Shown here: positions 50,127-58,999 of the stretch, piece by piece | Numbering within the stretch: the stretch's first letter is position 1 | Layout of the letters: each line of letters opens with the position of its first letter | Assembly (NCBI GenBank): GCA_017307785.1 | Contig: JAFKGI010000002.1 | Location: forward strand, 1-64,000 | Direction of reading: 5' to 3' | Source: Vulcanimicrobiota bacterium | GTDB taxonomy: Bacteria > Vulcanimicrobiota > Xenobia > Xenobiales > JADMJV01 | DNA length: 64,000 nucleotides | Notes under the pieces: generated by a model | What the model was told of the DNA's origin: nothing | The model's input: the letters and a program-made list of their open reading frames with translations, nothing else | The model's database searches: none | Made by a program: the position numbers and the translations under genes

Positions 50127-50429
50127 GTGGAACGACGCAGCCTTTTGAAGTGGATGGCTCTGGTCGCGCTGTGCCCGCGGCCGGGCCGAAGTCTGCCCGA
50201 CCTGAGCAAACTCTTCGGCAAGATCCAGTGGGTGGAAAGCTTTCCCGACTTTAAGGTTCAGGTCGTCCACTCGTTTCCTGATCTGAAGGTGGAACTGGTG
50301 ACCTCCTTCCCCGACAAAGTTGGAAAATGGCAAATTGTCGACTCATTTCCCGATTTCAAAATCCAAAAAGTCGACTCATTTCCAGATTTCAAGATTCAGT
50401 TCGTGGAATCGTTTCCGGGAATCCCCTGA
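50127..50429 (+). CDS. Tat-exported protein of SFPD tandem repeats
   Basis: 100 residues from GTG 50127, behind a GGGGG purine stretch. The N-terminus MERRSLLKWMALVAL is a twin-arginine signal (RRxLLK followed by a short hydrophobic core). From about residue 36 there are six copies of an 11-residue unit with consensus V-x-S-F-P-D-F-K-[VI]-Q/E, ending in WQIV..KVDSFPDFKIQ..FVESFPG. Units 4-5 are nearly identical at DNA level (33-base repeats around 50336-50400). The pattern of alternating hydrophobic and polar residues suggests a beta-solenoid or barrel folded before export. Family not recognised. Downstream gene is convergent with 4 bases between ends. Confidence 0.82.
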   Translation: MERRSLLKWMALVALCPRPGRSLPDLSKLFGKIQWVESFPDFKVQVVHSFPDLKVELVTSFPDKVGKWQIVDSFPDFKIQKVDSFPDFKIQFVESFPGIP

Positions 50430-50433
50430 GACC

Positions 50434-51495
50434 CTAGCCCCCGGAGAGCACCCGACAGCCGGCCACCTGGACGGCGGCGTCAGGACAGAGGACTCCCAGC
50501 AACATCCGGGTGGTGGCGGCCTGGTGAATCTGGTCCCCGTGCAGGCGGGGGCGCTCGACCAGCACGGCCCGGCGAATTTCGCTGTGCTTGCGACCGTGCG
50601 CATACAGCGAAATCAGGGCGCCCTGAAGAGGACTCATACTGGGATTGAACGCCGCGTTCTCGCAGTAGGAACCGACGAAGCTCTGGTCGTCGGTGGCCAG
50701 CGCAATGCCCGAGGGACAGTGAGAATAGGGAGCATAGGAACGACAAGCCGCTTCCAGAGCGTGCTCGACCACCGGGTCACGAGTGGGTTCCATCAACTCC
50801 AGATTGTTGCGCGAGCTATTCATCAGGGCGCCTGTCTGACCCATTTCCCGAGGGCCAAAGCTGTAGGGCAGGAGGGCCTTCAGCTTAGCGGTCCGATCTG
50901 GAAGCATGACCTTGAGCTCTCCCCCGCTGGGCAACTCATACAAAAACTGGCGGACCGAACCGGATGGGGCATTGGAGCCCGCGATACAGCGCAAACCGCG
51001 CTCGCCGTGACTGAGGGCGTTCATCACGGCGCAAATCTCGGCATTGACCGTCTGAACCAGAGGAACCTCGGGAAATTCAATGTTGAAGCCCAGATAGAAA
51101 TCTCCGCTGACTCCCTGAGCCACGATACCGACTCGGTAATGAGAGATGCTGGCGCGCGCATGCTCGCGCGCGATCGGCAGCAACTCCTGCATCAACTGAG
51201 GAGTGGTCAATTCGAGGCGGCGGGCGATCTCGCGGGCCTGCTGGGCCGGCAGATGCGTGGCCCCCTTGAGGAAATGGCTGAGATGTTCGGTCACCAGTCG
51301 ACGGCCCGACTGCAGGATGCCCGTCAACGGCTGTCCTGCCGTTGCCAGAGCCGCGATGGAGGCGGTCTTCAAGCCCAGCATACCGGTCGTTTCAAACTGG
51401 TGTAAAGCGTCCAACAGGTCCCGCTCGCCAGGCGGCAAGACTCCCTGAGCGTTAAGCTTCTGCGGTTGTAGATCGAACTTCTTGCGCTTTGCCAC
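50434..51495 (-). CDS. Cytidine deaminase homologue lacking zinc ligands
   Basis: 353 residues from GTG 51495 behind GGGAG. Residues 30-95 are an extra helical region; residues 96-190 align with the catalytic domain of E. coli Cdd (LLPIAREHARASISHYRVGIVAQGVSG; YLGFNIEF), and residues 270-353 match its second domain (SGIALATDDQSFVGSYCENAAFNPS). In Cdd zinc is held by His of HAE and two Cys of PCGHC. Here these read NAE (N151, E153 retained) and PSGSV (S178, V181), so all three zinc ligands are missing. I expect no deaminase activity; a nucleoside-binding or regulatory pseudoenzyme is likely. Confidence 0.85.
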   Translation of the reverse strand: MAKRKKFDLQPQKLNAQGVLPPGERDLLDALHQFETTGMLGLKTASIAALATAGQPLTGILQSGRRLVTEHLSHFLKGATHLPAQQAREIARRLELTTPQLMQELLPIAREHARASISHYRVGIVAQGVSGDFYLGFNIEFPEVPLVQTVNAEICAVMNALSHGERGLRCIAGSNAPSGSVRQFLYELPSGGELKVMLPDRTAKLKALLPYSFGPREMGQTGALMNSSRNNLELMEPTRDPVVEHALEAACRSYAPYSHCPSGIALATDDQSFVGSYCENAAFNPSMSPLQGALISLYAHGRKHSEIRRAVLVERPRLHGDQIHQAATTRMLLGVLCPDAAVQVAGCRVLSGG

Positions 51496-51686
51496 CAAAC
51501 TTTCTCCCTCTGCCTCGAATAGCCCAAGGTTCCAGAGGGACCGCCGCGCCTCCTGGGAACCAGGAGGGTCCCAAGTTATTTGCAAAAAACAATAAGCAGA
51601 ATTAGCTAGACCGAGGGGCAGGAATCACCCTGTCTCACAGGGATTCTTTTAGAAGCGAATTTACCCTCAGGAAAGGACGGCCCCCT
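51496..51686. other. Divergent intergenic region with two hairpins
   Basis: About 190 bases between the cytidine-deaminase-like gene and the HPt gene. CCTCCTGG (51549-51556), GAA loop, CCAGGAGG (51560-51567) with outer GGGAC/GTCCC is on the leader of the minus gene. AATCACCCTG/CAGGGATT near 51623-51645 followed by CTTTTA resembles a terminator or attenuator before the HPt gene. A moderately AT-rich stretch (51576-51600) may hold promoters. Confidence 0.4.
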
Positions 51687-52022
51687 ATGCTGCTCGATGT
51701 AACCGTATTGCTGCAAAGTTGTGGCGGTGACGAGGACTTCGCGCGGGAATTGTTCGGGGAATACCATCAGCGCGTAACAGAACTACTCGTCAGTATGCAC
51801 GAAGCCTTCGCCGCCCAAAACGTCGAAGAGATCCGCAAAGCGGCTCACGAGTTGAAAGGTAGCAGCCTGACGCTGGGGGCCAGCGAGATGGCCCAGATCA
51901 GCCGGACCATCGAGGACGGCTGCAAAGCCGGCCAGACCGCGGCCCTGGGAGAGTGGCTTCAAACTCTGGACCAGCAGTCCGCACTGCTCTTTGAGCACCT
52001 GAAAAGCATAGGCTACCTTTGA
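51687..52022 (+). CDS. Histidine phosphotransfer (HPt) domain protein
   Basis: 111 residues from ATG 51687. The HPt signature AAHELKGSSLTLGA with the phosphorylatable His at about residue 54, in a four-helix bundle: DVTVLLQSCGGDEDFARELFGEYHQRV, an acidic N-terminal helix, and TIEDGCKAGQTAALGEWLQTL. It would pass phosphate between response regulators and histidine kinases in a multistep phosphorelay. No kinase or regulator gene is nearby. Its TGA stop overlaps the TTG start of the thiolase as TTGA, unexpected for a signalling protein. Confidence 0.88.
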   Translation: MLLDVTVLLQSCGGDEDFARELFGEYHQRVTELLVSMHEAFAAQNVEEIRKAAHELKGSSLTLGASEMAQISRTIEDGCKAGQTAALGEWLQTLDQQSALLFEHLKSIGYL

Positions 52023-53152
52023 GCGACCTCTGGATTCTTTCGGCCACCCGCACTCCCATCGGGCGCTTCGGCGGCTCTCTGGCCAATCGCAGCGCGGTAC
52101 AACTGGGCGTGGTGGCAGTTCAGGCCGCCCTGCAAAAAGCTTCCATCCAGCCCGAGCAGGTGGATCTGTGTATCGTCGGACTGGCACGCCAGGCGGGCTG
52201 CGGCCCGAACCCCGGCCGCCAGATCAGCGTGAAAGCCGGCATCCCCGTGACCTCACCCGCCTACACCCTGAATCAAGCCTGCGCTTCGGGCCTGTCGGCC
52301 GTGCTGGCCGCTGCTCGCCACATCGCCGCCGGCGAGGCGGAAGTCGTGGTCGCGGCCGGCACCGAAAGTATGTCCAACGTCCCCTATCTGGCCCAGGGAG
52401 TTCGCTGGGGAACCAAGATGGGCCATCGTCCCCTGGTCGACGCGATGTATCAGGACGGCCTGCTCTGTCCACTGTGCGATAAAATCATGGGGGAGACCGT
52501 CGAAGCCCTGGCTCAGGAGCTCTCGATTTCCAGACAGCAACAAGATGAGTATGCGCTTCAGTCGCAGCTGCGAGCCGCCGCCGCCGACTTCTCGGCGGAA
52601 TTGTGCGCCATAGACGGCTTGACCGTGGATGAACATGCGCGCGCCAGCACCACCATGGAGTCCCTCGGCAAATTGGGTCCGGTTTTCAGCAAAACCGGCA
52701 CGGTCACCGCCGGCAATGCCTCGGGGATTACCGACGGCGCTTCCGCCCTGGTGATCGCCTCCGACGCCTTCGTCAAGAAACACAACCTGCAGCCGCTGGC
52801 CCGCTATCTGGGCGGGGTCGTGGTCGGCCTGGAGCCGGCCCGAATGGGACTGGGCCCGGTGCCCGCCATTCAGGCCTATCGCCAGAAGTATGGCAACGAT
52901 TTCCAGCGCTACGAAATCAACGAAGCCTTTGCCGCCCAGGTGCTCGCCTGCCAACAAGACCTGAAGCTTGACCCCGAGTCCCTCAACGTCAAGGGCGGCT
53001 CCATCGCCATCGGGCATCCCATCGGCTGTAGCGGCGCACGCATTACCACCACCCTGCTACACGGCCTGCGCGAGCGGGGTGGCGGCCGAGGCCTGGCCAG
53101 CCTTTGCGTGTCTGGCGGCCTCGGCATCTGCGCCGGTTTCGAAGTTCAGTAG
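52019..53152 (+). CDS. Thiolase (acetyl-CoA acetyltransferase-like)
   Basis: 377 residues from TTG 52019, overlapping the HPt stop. Nucleophile Cys in [13 protein letters not shown] (about residue 86), His in [18 protein letters not shown], second Cys in [13 protein letters not shown]. It has the full thiolase fold, with a somewhat short loop domain. Sequence differs clearly from the thiolase at 43016, so it may serve acetoacetyl-CoA synthesis or polyhydroxyalkanoate-type metabolism instead of fatty-acid breakdown. Specificity is not readable by eye. The last 7 bases overlap the convergent queuosine-salvage gene. Confidence 0.94.
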   Translation: MSDLWILSATRTPIGRFGGSLANRSAVQLGVVAVQAALQKASIQPEQVDLCIVGLARQAGCGPNPGRQISVKAGIPVTSPAYTLNQACASGLSAVLAAARHIAAGEAEVVVAAGTESMSNVPYLAQGVRWGTKMGHRPLVDAMYQDGLLCPLCDKIMGETVEALAQELSISRQQQDEYALQSQLRAAAADFSAELCAIDGLTVDEHARASTTMESLGKLGPVFSKTGTVTAGNASGITDGASALVIASDAFVKKHNLQPLARYLGGVVVGLEPARMGLGPVPAIQAYRQKYGNDFQRYEINEAFAAQVLACQQDLKLDPESLNVKGGSIAIGHPIGCSGARITTTLLHGLRERGGGRGLASLCVSGGLGICAGFEVQ

Positions 53153-54120
53153 AAGACCGTTCGCACCCGGTGATAGGGCTTCTCGCCCGGCAACTTGGAC
53201 TGTCCCAGATTCCAGAAGAACCAGTCGAGTTCATAGGCCATGAGAGGCCGACCCTGCTGTGCCATGGCGCGGCGAATCAATTCCACCGCCCAGACCATGG
53301 CGGCCCGGATCTCCACTTCCTCGGGGCTGCCCGGGGGCAACAACTGTTGCTGGTCGACCCGTTGGGCCAACTCTTCCGAATACTCCATAATGCCCAGCGC
53401 CCGTAAGACCTGAGGGATCTTGTAGTCGGCGAAAGCGGTCAACTGGTCCAGGTCGTGAAACTCGCCATACCCCTGAAAACCAAGGCTTCCAGCGATGTCC
53501 ACCACCGTAATTTGAGCCCGCTTGTAGATCGGGATCTCACGACCCTGAAAGTGAGAGACGTCGTAAAAACAGGGAAAATCGCGCGCGATCAAGGCGGTCA
53601 GAGCCAGCGCCGAGCCCTGACAGGAAGCCACCGCCCGAGAAAAATCGCCCTGCCACCTGGCGAGCAACTGCCGGCCCACCTGATTGGCATGCTGCAACCG
53701 TTCCTGGAGTAAGGGGATCTCACCCTTGCCCCGCAGGATGTGAGCCAATTGGTCGGCCGTAAGTTCCGCCAGAGTCTGGGCGGAGGTTAAAGTGACCCCT
53801 TCTTCCAAAGCTCTGCGCAGGGCCACCGAAAGCGCTTTGTAGCCATTGAAGGCCTGACCCTGATATTCCACTTCCCAACGAGTCTGGCCGGGGTCCACCC
53901 AAAAACAAAAATTCAGGGCGTCCAACAGCAAGACGTAATGGAGTGTCTCTTCCGGGGTTCCGCGCCAGTGAATGGGTTCGTCCCAGCCGGGAACCTGAAA
54001 GGGCTGATCGACCCATTGGCGGGCCAGGGCATCCAGCTTGGCCAGGTCCAGACGGACGTGGCGGGCGTGGTCGACAACAAATTCACAAGCGGGCAAGATA
54101 CCCGGTTCTACGCTACTCAT
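53146..54120 (-). CDS. Queuosine salvage N-glycosylase/hydrolase (DUF2419, QNG1-like)
   Basis: 324 residues with the conserved blocks of the Q-salvage family: HYVLLLDALNFCFW, YNGYKALSVALRRAL (read here as FNGYKALSVALRRAL), FYDVSHFQGREIPIYKRAQI, LTAFADYKIPQVLRALG, and a closing YELDWFFWNLGQ. Homologues release queuine from queuosine-5'-phosphate so it can be re-used for tRNA modification. Length matches the family (300-340). This family is widespread in eukaryotes and scattered in bacteria. It stands alone, convergent with the thiolase. Confidence 0.92.
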   Translation of the reverse strand: MSSVEPGILPACEFVVDHARHVRLDLAKLDALARQWVDQPFQVPGWDEPIHWRGTPEETLHYVLLLDALNFCFWVDPGQTRWEVEYQGQAFNGYKALSVALRRALEEGVTLTSAQTLAELTADQLAHILRGKGEIPLLQERLQHANQVGRQLLARWQGDFSRAVASCQGSALALTALIARDFPCFYDVSHFQGREIPIYKRAQITVVDIAGSLGFQGYGEFHDLDQLTAFADYKIPQVLRALGIMEYSEELAQRVDQQQLLPPGSPEEVEIRAAMVWAVELIRRAMAQQGRPLMAYELDWFFWNLGQSKLPGEKPYHRVRTVFY

Positions 54121-54202
54121 GGCGGGCCGTTCCCAGGGCTGGCTAGGAGTTCCTGCCCGGGCGCGCGAAGCCGGCCGGCAACTTTGCTAGGAAAGGTCAC
54201 TC

Positions 54203-57200
54203 ATGGATTCTTGGCGCCAGCTGGTCGCACCAACTAAATTCACGGGTCGCGAATGGTTCTTTCGTCGCCTCGAAGCCTGGCTGGCCGACCCGGAGAGCCG
54301 GGTCTGGATTCTGCAGGCCGAGCCGGGCTATGGAAAGAGTCGCCTGGCACAAGAGATCTTTCAGCGCTACCCCGATGCACGCACGCTGGAGGAGGGTCCC
54401 GCCGCGCTGGTGGTGGCGGACGCACCCGAACTGCACGGCTTCAACCCGACCGGCGGAAAAACGATCCTCTTCAGTCGTCCCCAACTACGCCTGGCCAGCT
54501 TGATCGGCCCCGGCGTCCTCTTCGAAACCCTGGACTCCATGCAACTGGAGAACATCACCGATCTGGCCCTGCATTTGAGCGGACACGCCCGGGCCGACAG
54601 CATCCTGCGCAGCTGCGGCGGCAATTTTGGCGTGGCCGAGCTGCTGGCTGCCAGTCCCACCGAAATGGACGTGCTGCGCAGCCTCTGGCAGTTAGCCGAA
54701 GACGCGCTCCAGGGCTCCCCGAACCGCGACCTGTCTTCGCAAATCCTCACTCTCCTGGGCGAAACCGGCGGCCCCTTGGAAGCCTGGCGTATCTGCGACT
54801 TTCTGGGCACCAGCGCGATGCGCGTGCGCGAAGCCCTGACCCCACTGGAGCCGATTCTCAAGCGCCAGGATGACCGCTATCAGGTCTTTTCTCCCTGGCT
54901 CGGTCAGGCGGTCACCTGGTCGCACTTTCGCGACCTCGAAGTACTGCATGCTTCCGTCATCACTTACTTTCGCGAAACCTATCCGTCCTGGGAAGAAATG
55001 TCCGACCCTTACGGCTGGGACTACCTGGTCCACCACTGCGACCGCTTTGCCCGCACCGCTCGAAAGAAAGACTTCTCGGTGCTGCACTGGCTGGGCGAAG
55101 GGCCTTTCCTGCGTCAGAAACTGCGCCAGGGCGGCAAACTGCCGGGCGTGCTGCGCGACCTGGAGCGCTGCCTGGCAGCCGCCATGGAAGAGAGTGACCT
55201 CTCGCGTATTGCCTTCTATGCTTTCCAGCTACCGCGCGTGCGCCAGGAACGACTGGCCGGCGAGATGCACAAACTGGCCGACCTGGGCCAGATCGAGAGC
55301 GCTCAGGAATATGCGCTGCTGATTCCGCGGGAGAACCATAAACTACTGGCCTTGCTTTTGTTGACCTGGCAGGCCGTCGATGAGCGTCGCCTGGAACTGG
55401 CCGACCGTCTGCTCACGCAGGCCGTTCAGGTGGACACGGGCAACATGTTCGCCGAACTCAACCTGCTCATCGTCAGCATCTGCGCCTGCCTGCTCAAAGG
55501 CATGCCATCCCGCGAAAAGGACATTCTGGAGCTGCTGAGCCGGGATGACCAGAGTGGTCGAGCCGCCAGCAATTACCTGACTCTCGGCCTCATCGAAGGC
55601 CTGGAAGACCGGTTGCGCAGCTGGGTGCTCCGCCGCGGCTGGAACCAGGCGCCGCACGGCAACGGCACCGACCAACAGCGGCTGAGCACGTTCATCGGAC
55701 AATCGCTGCGCGCCCTCAAGCAAAACGAGCTGGCGCAAATGTGGTCCGGCGCGCTGACCCGGCCCGCCATCAGTCAAGAAGACTTCGACTCGAAGCTGAA
55801 AGAACTCATCGGACTGGAAAGCGAAGTCGAACGCCTCGATCAGTTGGTGGATCTGGCCGACCAGGTCACTCGCCAGCACCCCTCCGACTGGCTCGGTCAC
55901 GCGGTCGGCGTGCTGACCATGGCCTTGCAGAATTTCGCCCAGCCGGATTGCTGGCTGCGCGGTTTTGCTCAGCTTTCCCGGCTATGGATGACCTTCGGCC
56001 CCATCCCGGAGGCCTTTGAGGGACTGGAACGCCTGACCCAACTGGCCAACGATCTGGAACTGGAGAACGGGTTGCGAGTGCGCATCATCGCCGACCTGGC
56101 CCTGGGCTTCTATCGCCTGGGAGACTCCACTCGCAGTCAACAGCTCATCAGCAAAGCCGCCGCCGGCGCCGTCTCGGAGCTGGAAGCCGAAAAGAAAACG
56201 GCCGCGCTGGCTTTTGTGGGTGCGGCCACGGCTCAGCTCAACAATCCGGCCCGCGCTCGCGACCTGGCTTTCACTCTGCTGGAAGCCCTGGAGCCGCCTC
56301 CGGGTGCCATGCAGGACCATTTTTGCCGCCTGACCTTCCGACTGGCCAGCAACGCCAACGGCACACCCGACCAGTTTCGCCAGGCCCTGGGCCAGGATCA
56401 ACGAGAACTGGTCGGCCTGGGCAACAGCCCGCGCGAACGCGCTTATTTGCTGCTTGGATTGGCTCGAGCGGCCCACCATAGCGGCGACGCAGACTGGTCC
56501 GATCAGTTGATGCAGCAAGCGGCCGTGCAGGCCCATTTGCTGGTCGTCCCCAAACTCAAGGCCTGGACGTTGGCCGACCTCGCCTGCCTCGCCTGGGACA
56601 CGGGCCAACACGATCGCTATCGCGCCTTTCTGCTGGAAGCGGAAGAAATTCTGGCGACCGAAAAGACGGCCATTCATCGCCTGGAGGGCATGGTCGACCT
56701 GTGCCGCGCGATGGGTCATAGCAAAGACCGCCGGGCCCGCGCGGTCCATCGCGAGATTCTCCAGGGGCTGGACGAAGTCGGCCAGATGGAAGTCTGCCTG
56801 AGCTCCGCCCTCCCCCGCCTGCTCCCGCTTTTGCAGGAGACGGAGACGCGCGAACTGGCCAAGAAGCTGCTGGAAAAGCTGCGCTCGACCCCACCCGAGC
56901 TGAATCAGCGCGACCGCGATCTCTATCAATCCGGACTCCTGCATTTGGAGCTGGCCTTCGGCGAGTATGACAACGCGCTGGCAGCCCTGGTGCCGGTGGT
57001 CAGTCCGCAAGTTCGCTCGCAAGCGCTGGTCGATTTGGCCGTGGGCCTGACCGCCCGCGATCCCCGCGAAGGCCTGGCCTGGCTGCCCGTTATTTCTCGA
57101 CAGCCCGACCGCCTGCGCGCCATACGCCTGATCCTTTCCGAACTGGGCGCCGAAAAGCGGCCCTGGCGCCGCCAGGCCTGTCACGAAGCTCTGCAACAAC

Positions 57201-57361
57201 TGACGGTGCTTGCCCAGGAAGATGAAGCCACCATGGATCTGGTGGTCAGTTACTGGCTGACACGCGAGAGCGACCGTCGCAAGTTCGAAGCCACCGGTAA
57301 GCGGCTCGGCTGGATTCCCGAGCCCGCTCCCATGCAGCCTCTCATCGTCAAACCTGCCTGA
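54203..57361 (+). CDS. P-loop protein with long helical-repeat region (STAND-like)
   Basis: 1052 residues from ATG 54203 behind AGGAAAGG. Residues 8-50 begin with TKFTGREWFFRRLEAWLAD and VWILQAEPGYGKSRLAQEI, a P-loop (G42-K45-S46) after a TGR-type anchor as in STAND NTPases. A winged-helix-like stretch occurs near residues 185-240 (LLGETGGPLEAWRICDFLGTS). From about 290 to 1040 helical repeats resemble degenerate TPR units (AFEGLERLTQLANDLELENGLRVRIIADLALGFYRLGD read in parts). Such proteins act as signal- or scaffold-coupled switches. It is coupled to the esterase by TGATG, thus part of the ATP-grasp cluster. Walker B is not obvious (ALVVADAPE is a candidate). Confidence 0.82.
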   Translation: MDSWRQLVAPTKFTGREWFFRRLEAWLADPESRVWILQAEPGYGKSRLAQEIFQRYPDARTLEEGPAALVVADAPELHGFNPTGGKTILFSRPQLRLASLIGPGVLFETLDSMQLENITDLALHLSGHARADSILRSCGGNFGVAELLAASPTEMDVLRSLWQLAEDALQGSPNRDLSSQILTLLGETGGPLEAWRICDFLGTSAMRVREALTPLEPILKRQDDRYQVFSPWLGQAVTWSHFRDLEVLHASVITYFRETYPSWEEMSDPYGWDYLVHHCDRFARTARKKDFSVLHWLGEGPFLRQKLRQGGKLPGVLRDLERCLAAAMEESDLSRIAFYAFQLPRVRQERLAGEMHKLADLGQIESAQEYALLIPRENHKLLALLLLTWQAVDERRLELADRLLTQAVQVDTGNMFAELNLLIVSICACLLKGMPSREKDILELLSRDDQSGRAASNYLTLGLIEGLEDRLRSWVLRRGWNQAPHGNGTDQQRLSTFIGQSLRALKQNELAQMWSGALTRPAISQEDFDSKLKELIGLESEVERLDQLVDLADQVTRQHPSDWLGHAVGVLTMALQNFAQPDCWLRGFAQLSRLWMTFGPIPEAFEGLERLTQLANDLELENGLRVRIIADLALGFYRLGDSTRSQQLISKAAAGAVSELEAEKKTAALAFVGAATAQLNNPARARDLAFTLLEALEPPPGAMQDHFCRLTFRLASNANGTPDQFRQALGQDQRELVGLGNSPRERAYLLLGLARAAHHSGDADWSDQLMQQAAVQAHLLVVPKLKAWTLADLACLAWDTGQHDRYRAFLLEAEEILATEKTAIHRLEGMVDLCRAMGHSKDRRARAVHREILQGLDEVGQMEVCLSSALPRLLPLLQETETRELAKKLLEKLRSTPPELNQRDRDLYQSGLLHLELAFGEYDNALAALVPVVSPQVRSQALVDLAVGLTARDPREGLAWLPVISRQPDRLRAIRLILSELGAEKRPWRRQACHEALQQLTVLAQEDEATMDLVVSYWLTRESDRRKFEATGKRLGWIPEPAPMQPLIVKPA

Positions 57362-58071
57362 TGCAGAGGCTCTACTGGAACGACTGGAGTCACGCCCTCC
57401 AGCGCCCCATGGAAGTCCTGACCTATGGACATGCCGGCGCTCCGGTGCTGGTTTTCCCCACCAGTCGGGGGCGCTTTCATCAGTGGGAAGACTTCCAAAT
57501 GATCGAGGCCTTGCGTCACCCCATCGAAAATGGCTGGCTGCAGCTTTTCTGTGTGGACGGCATCGACAACGAGACCTGGTATGACTTCGACAAACCCGTC
57601 TCCGAAGTTTTGGAGCTGCATCAGCGCTATGAGCAGTATCTACTGGAAGACTTTTTGCCTCGACTGCGTGCCACCAACGCCAGCGACTTCCTGATCGCCA
57701 CCGGCACCAGTTTCGGCGCTTTCCACGCCGCCAGTTTCGCCCTTCGCCATCCCTCTCAGGTTCGGAGGGTGGTGGCTATGTCCGGAGATTTCGACGTCAG
57801 CAAGAACCTGGACGACAGCTACGAACCGCCCGCCTACTTCTTCAACCCCATCGCCTACCTGGGCAACGTGGGGCCCGGAACCTATCTGGACCAATTGCGC
57901 GGCCTGGATTTTCGACTGGCGGTTGGCGCTCACGACTTTTGCCTGCCTCCCAGTCGCGAACTGGCCTACTTGCTGGGACGTCTCGGGGTTCCCAACCGCC
58001 TGGACGTCTGGGACGCCCGCTTCATCCACGATTGGCCGACCTGGCGCGTCATGGCCCCTCAACTCCTATAG
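57361..58071 (+). CDS. Esterase-family alpha/beta hydrolase
   Basis: 236 residues; ATG overlaps the upstream stop (TGATG). Family features: MEVLTYGHAGAPVLVFPTSRG, LFCVDGIDNETWY, the elbow GTSFGAFHAASFAL with Ser as nucleophile, an Asp in LAVGAHDF and a His in FIHDWPTWR near the end, forming a full Ser-Asp-His triad. No signal peptide. The protein is paralogous to the partial gene at 1-400. Esterases beside ATP-grasp ligases could release, trim or transfer the amide- or ester-linked product. Its position between a STAND-like protein and ligases suggests a role in the same pathway. Confidence 0.9.
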   Translation: MQRLYWNDWSHALQRPMEVLTYGHAGAPVLVFPTSRGRFHQWEDFQMIEALRHPIENGWLQLFCVDGIDNETWYDFDKPVSEVLELHQRYEQYLLEDFLPRLRATNASDFLIATGTSFGAFHAASFALRHPSQVRRVVAMSGDFDVSKNLDDSYEPPAYFFNPIAYLGNVGPGTYLDQLRGLDFRLAVGAHDFCLPPSRELAYLLGRLGVPNRLDVWDARFIHDWPTWRVMAPQLL

Positions 58072-58109
58072 AGGACCCCTTTCCAAAGAACACGAACCCC
58101 GATTTCTCG

Positions 58110-58997
58110 ATGTCTCAACTGCTGGGCATACTCCACGGCCGCGAAGAAACGTTTCCGCCCGCCCTCCTGCACGAGCTCAATGCCCGTCAGGCCGGCGTCC
58201 ACGGCGAGTCGATCACCGTGTCCAGCGTAGAAGCCCTGGAACGCAGCCCCTATCGCCTGCTGGTCGACCGCATTTCCCAGAGGGTTCCGTATTTTCACAG
58301 CCTGCTGCACCAGCAAAAATGGCTGGGGGTCGAGTCCCTTCCCTCGCTGTCGTTGCATTCGCTGGACCGGGTGGGGCTGGCTCAACTGGCCCTGCAGGCG
58401 CGCGTTCACGCTCCTCCGACCGTGCTGCTTCCCCATCACTCTCATCCCGCCGGAGTAGAGGGCGACGACCTGGGCAACCTGGCTTATCCCATGCCATGGG
58501 AGAATTACCTGCGCCAAATGGGACTGCCGGCAACCCTGCGCAGTGCTCGACTGGGACACGGTCCCGTCTATCGAGTGGCCAGCCTGGGCGAACTCTGGAC
58601 CGCCTACGGCAAAAGTGGAGACGGCCTGATGGTCGTGCAACCGGATCTCAGCGATGCCGAGCATGTGCTGGCCATCGTGGCCGGAACTCACCTGGAAGTG
58701 GTCGGCTACGACCCGGTTAGCCTGCGCTACCGACCGGCTCCCGAGGAACTGCTGCAGCCAACCCTGCAAGCCTGCCAGCGCCTGCTTCAGCTCGCCGATT
58801 TCAACTTGACCGGACTGGAATTCGCCTGGCATCGTTCGAAGCTCTGGCTCAGTGATCTTCACCTGACTCCCGACCTGGAATGGTGGACGCTGGGCGAAGA
58901 GGCCTTCGGGCGCATCGTCACAAACTTTGCCGATGAACTGATTCGTCGCACCCTCCCCAAAAAGACATCCAAAGCCAAAAAGACGAGGAACCAATAG
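58110..58997 (+). CDS. ATP-grasp-like protein, divergent
   Basis: 295 residues from ATG 58110; no strong RBS is seen, and the upstream frame is open through 57939. The C-terminal half reads like an ATP-grasp or RimK-like fold: MPWENYLRQMGLPATLRSARLGHGPVYRVASLGEL (entry strand and Lys/Arg), GDGLMVVQPDLSD, and LTGLEFAWHRSKLWLSDLHLTPDLEWW. Usual E-x-N metal ligands are replaced by D-x-H-x-T-P-D. The N-terminus resembles a pre-ATP-grasp region. Basic tail KKTSKAKKTRN. It probably activates or ligates an amino or carboxyl group together with the next enzyme, but catalytic competence is open. Confidence 0.65.
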   Translation: MSQLLGILHGREETFPPALLHELNARQAGVHGESITVSSVEALERSPYRLLVDRISQRVPYFHSLLHQQKWLGVESLPSLSLHSLDRVGLAQLALQARVHAPPTVLLPHHSHPAGVEGDDLGNLAYPMPWENYLRQMGLPATLRSARLGHGPVYRVASLGELWTAYGKSGDGLMVVQPDLSDAEHVLAIVAGTHLEVVGYDPVSLRYRPAPEELLQPTLQACQRLLQLADFNLTGLEFAWHRSKLWLSDLHLTPDLEWWTLGEEAFGRIVTNFADELIRRTLPKKTSKAKKTRNQ

Positions 58998-58999
58998 CA

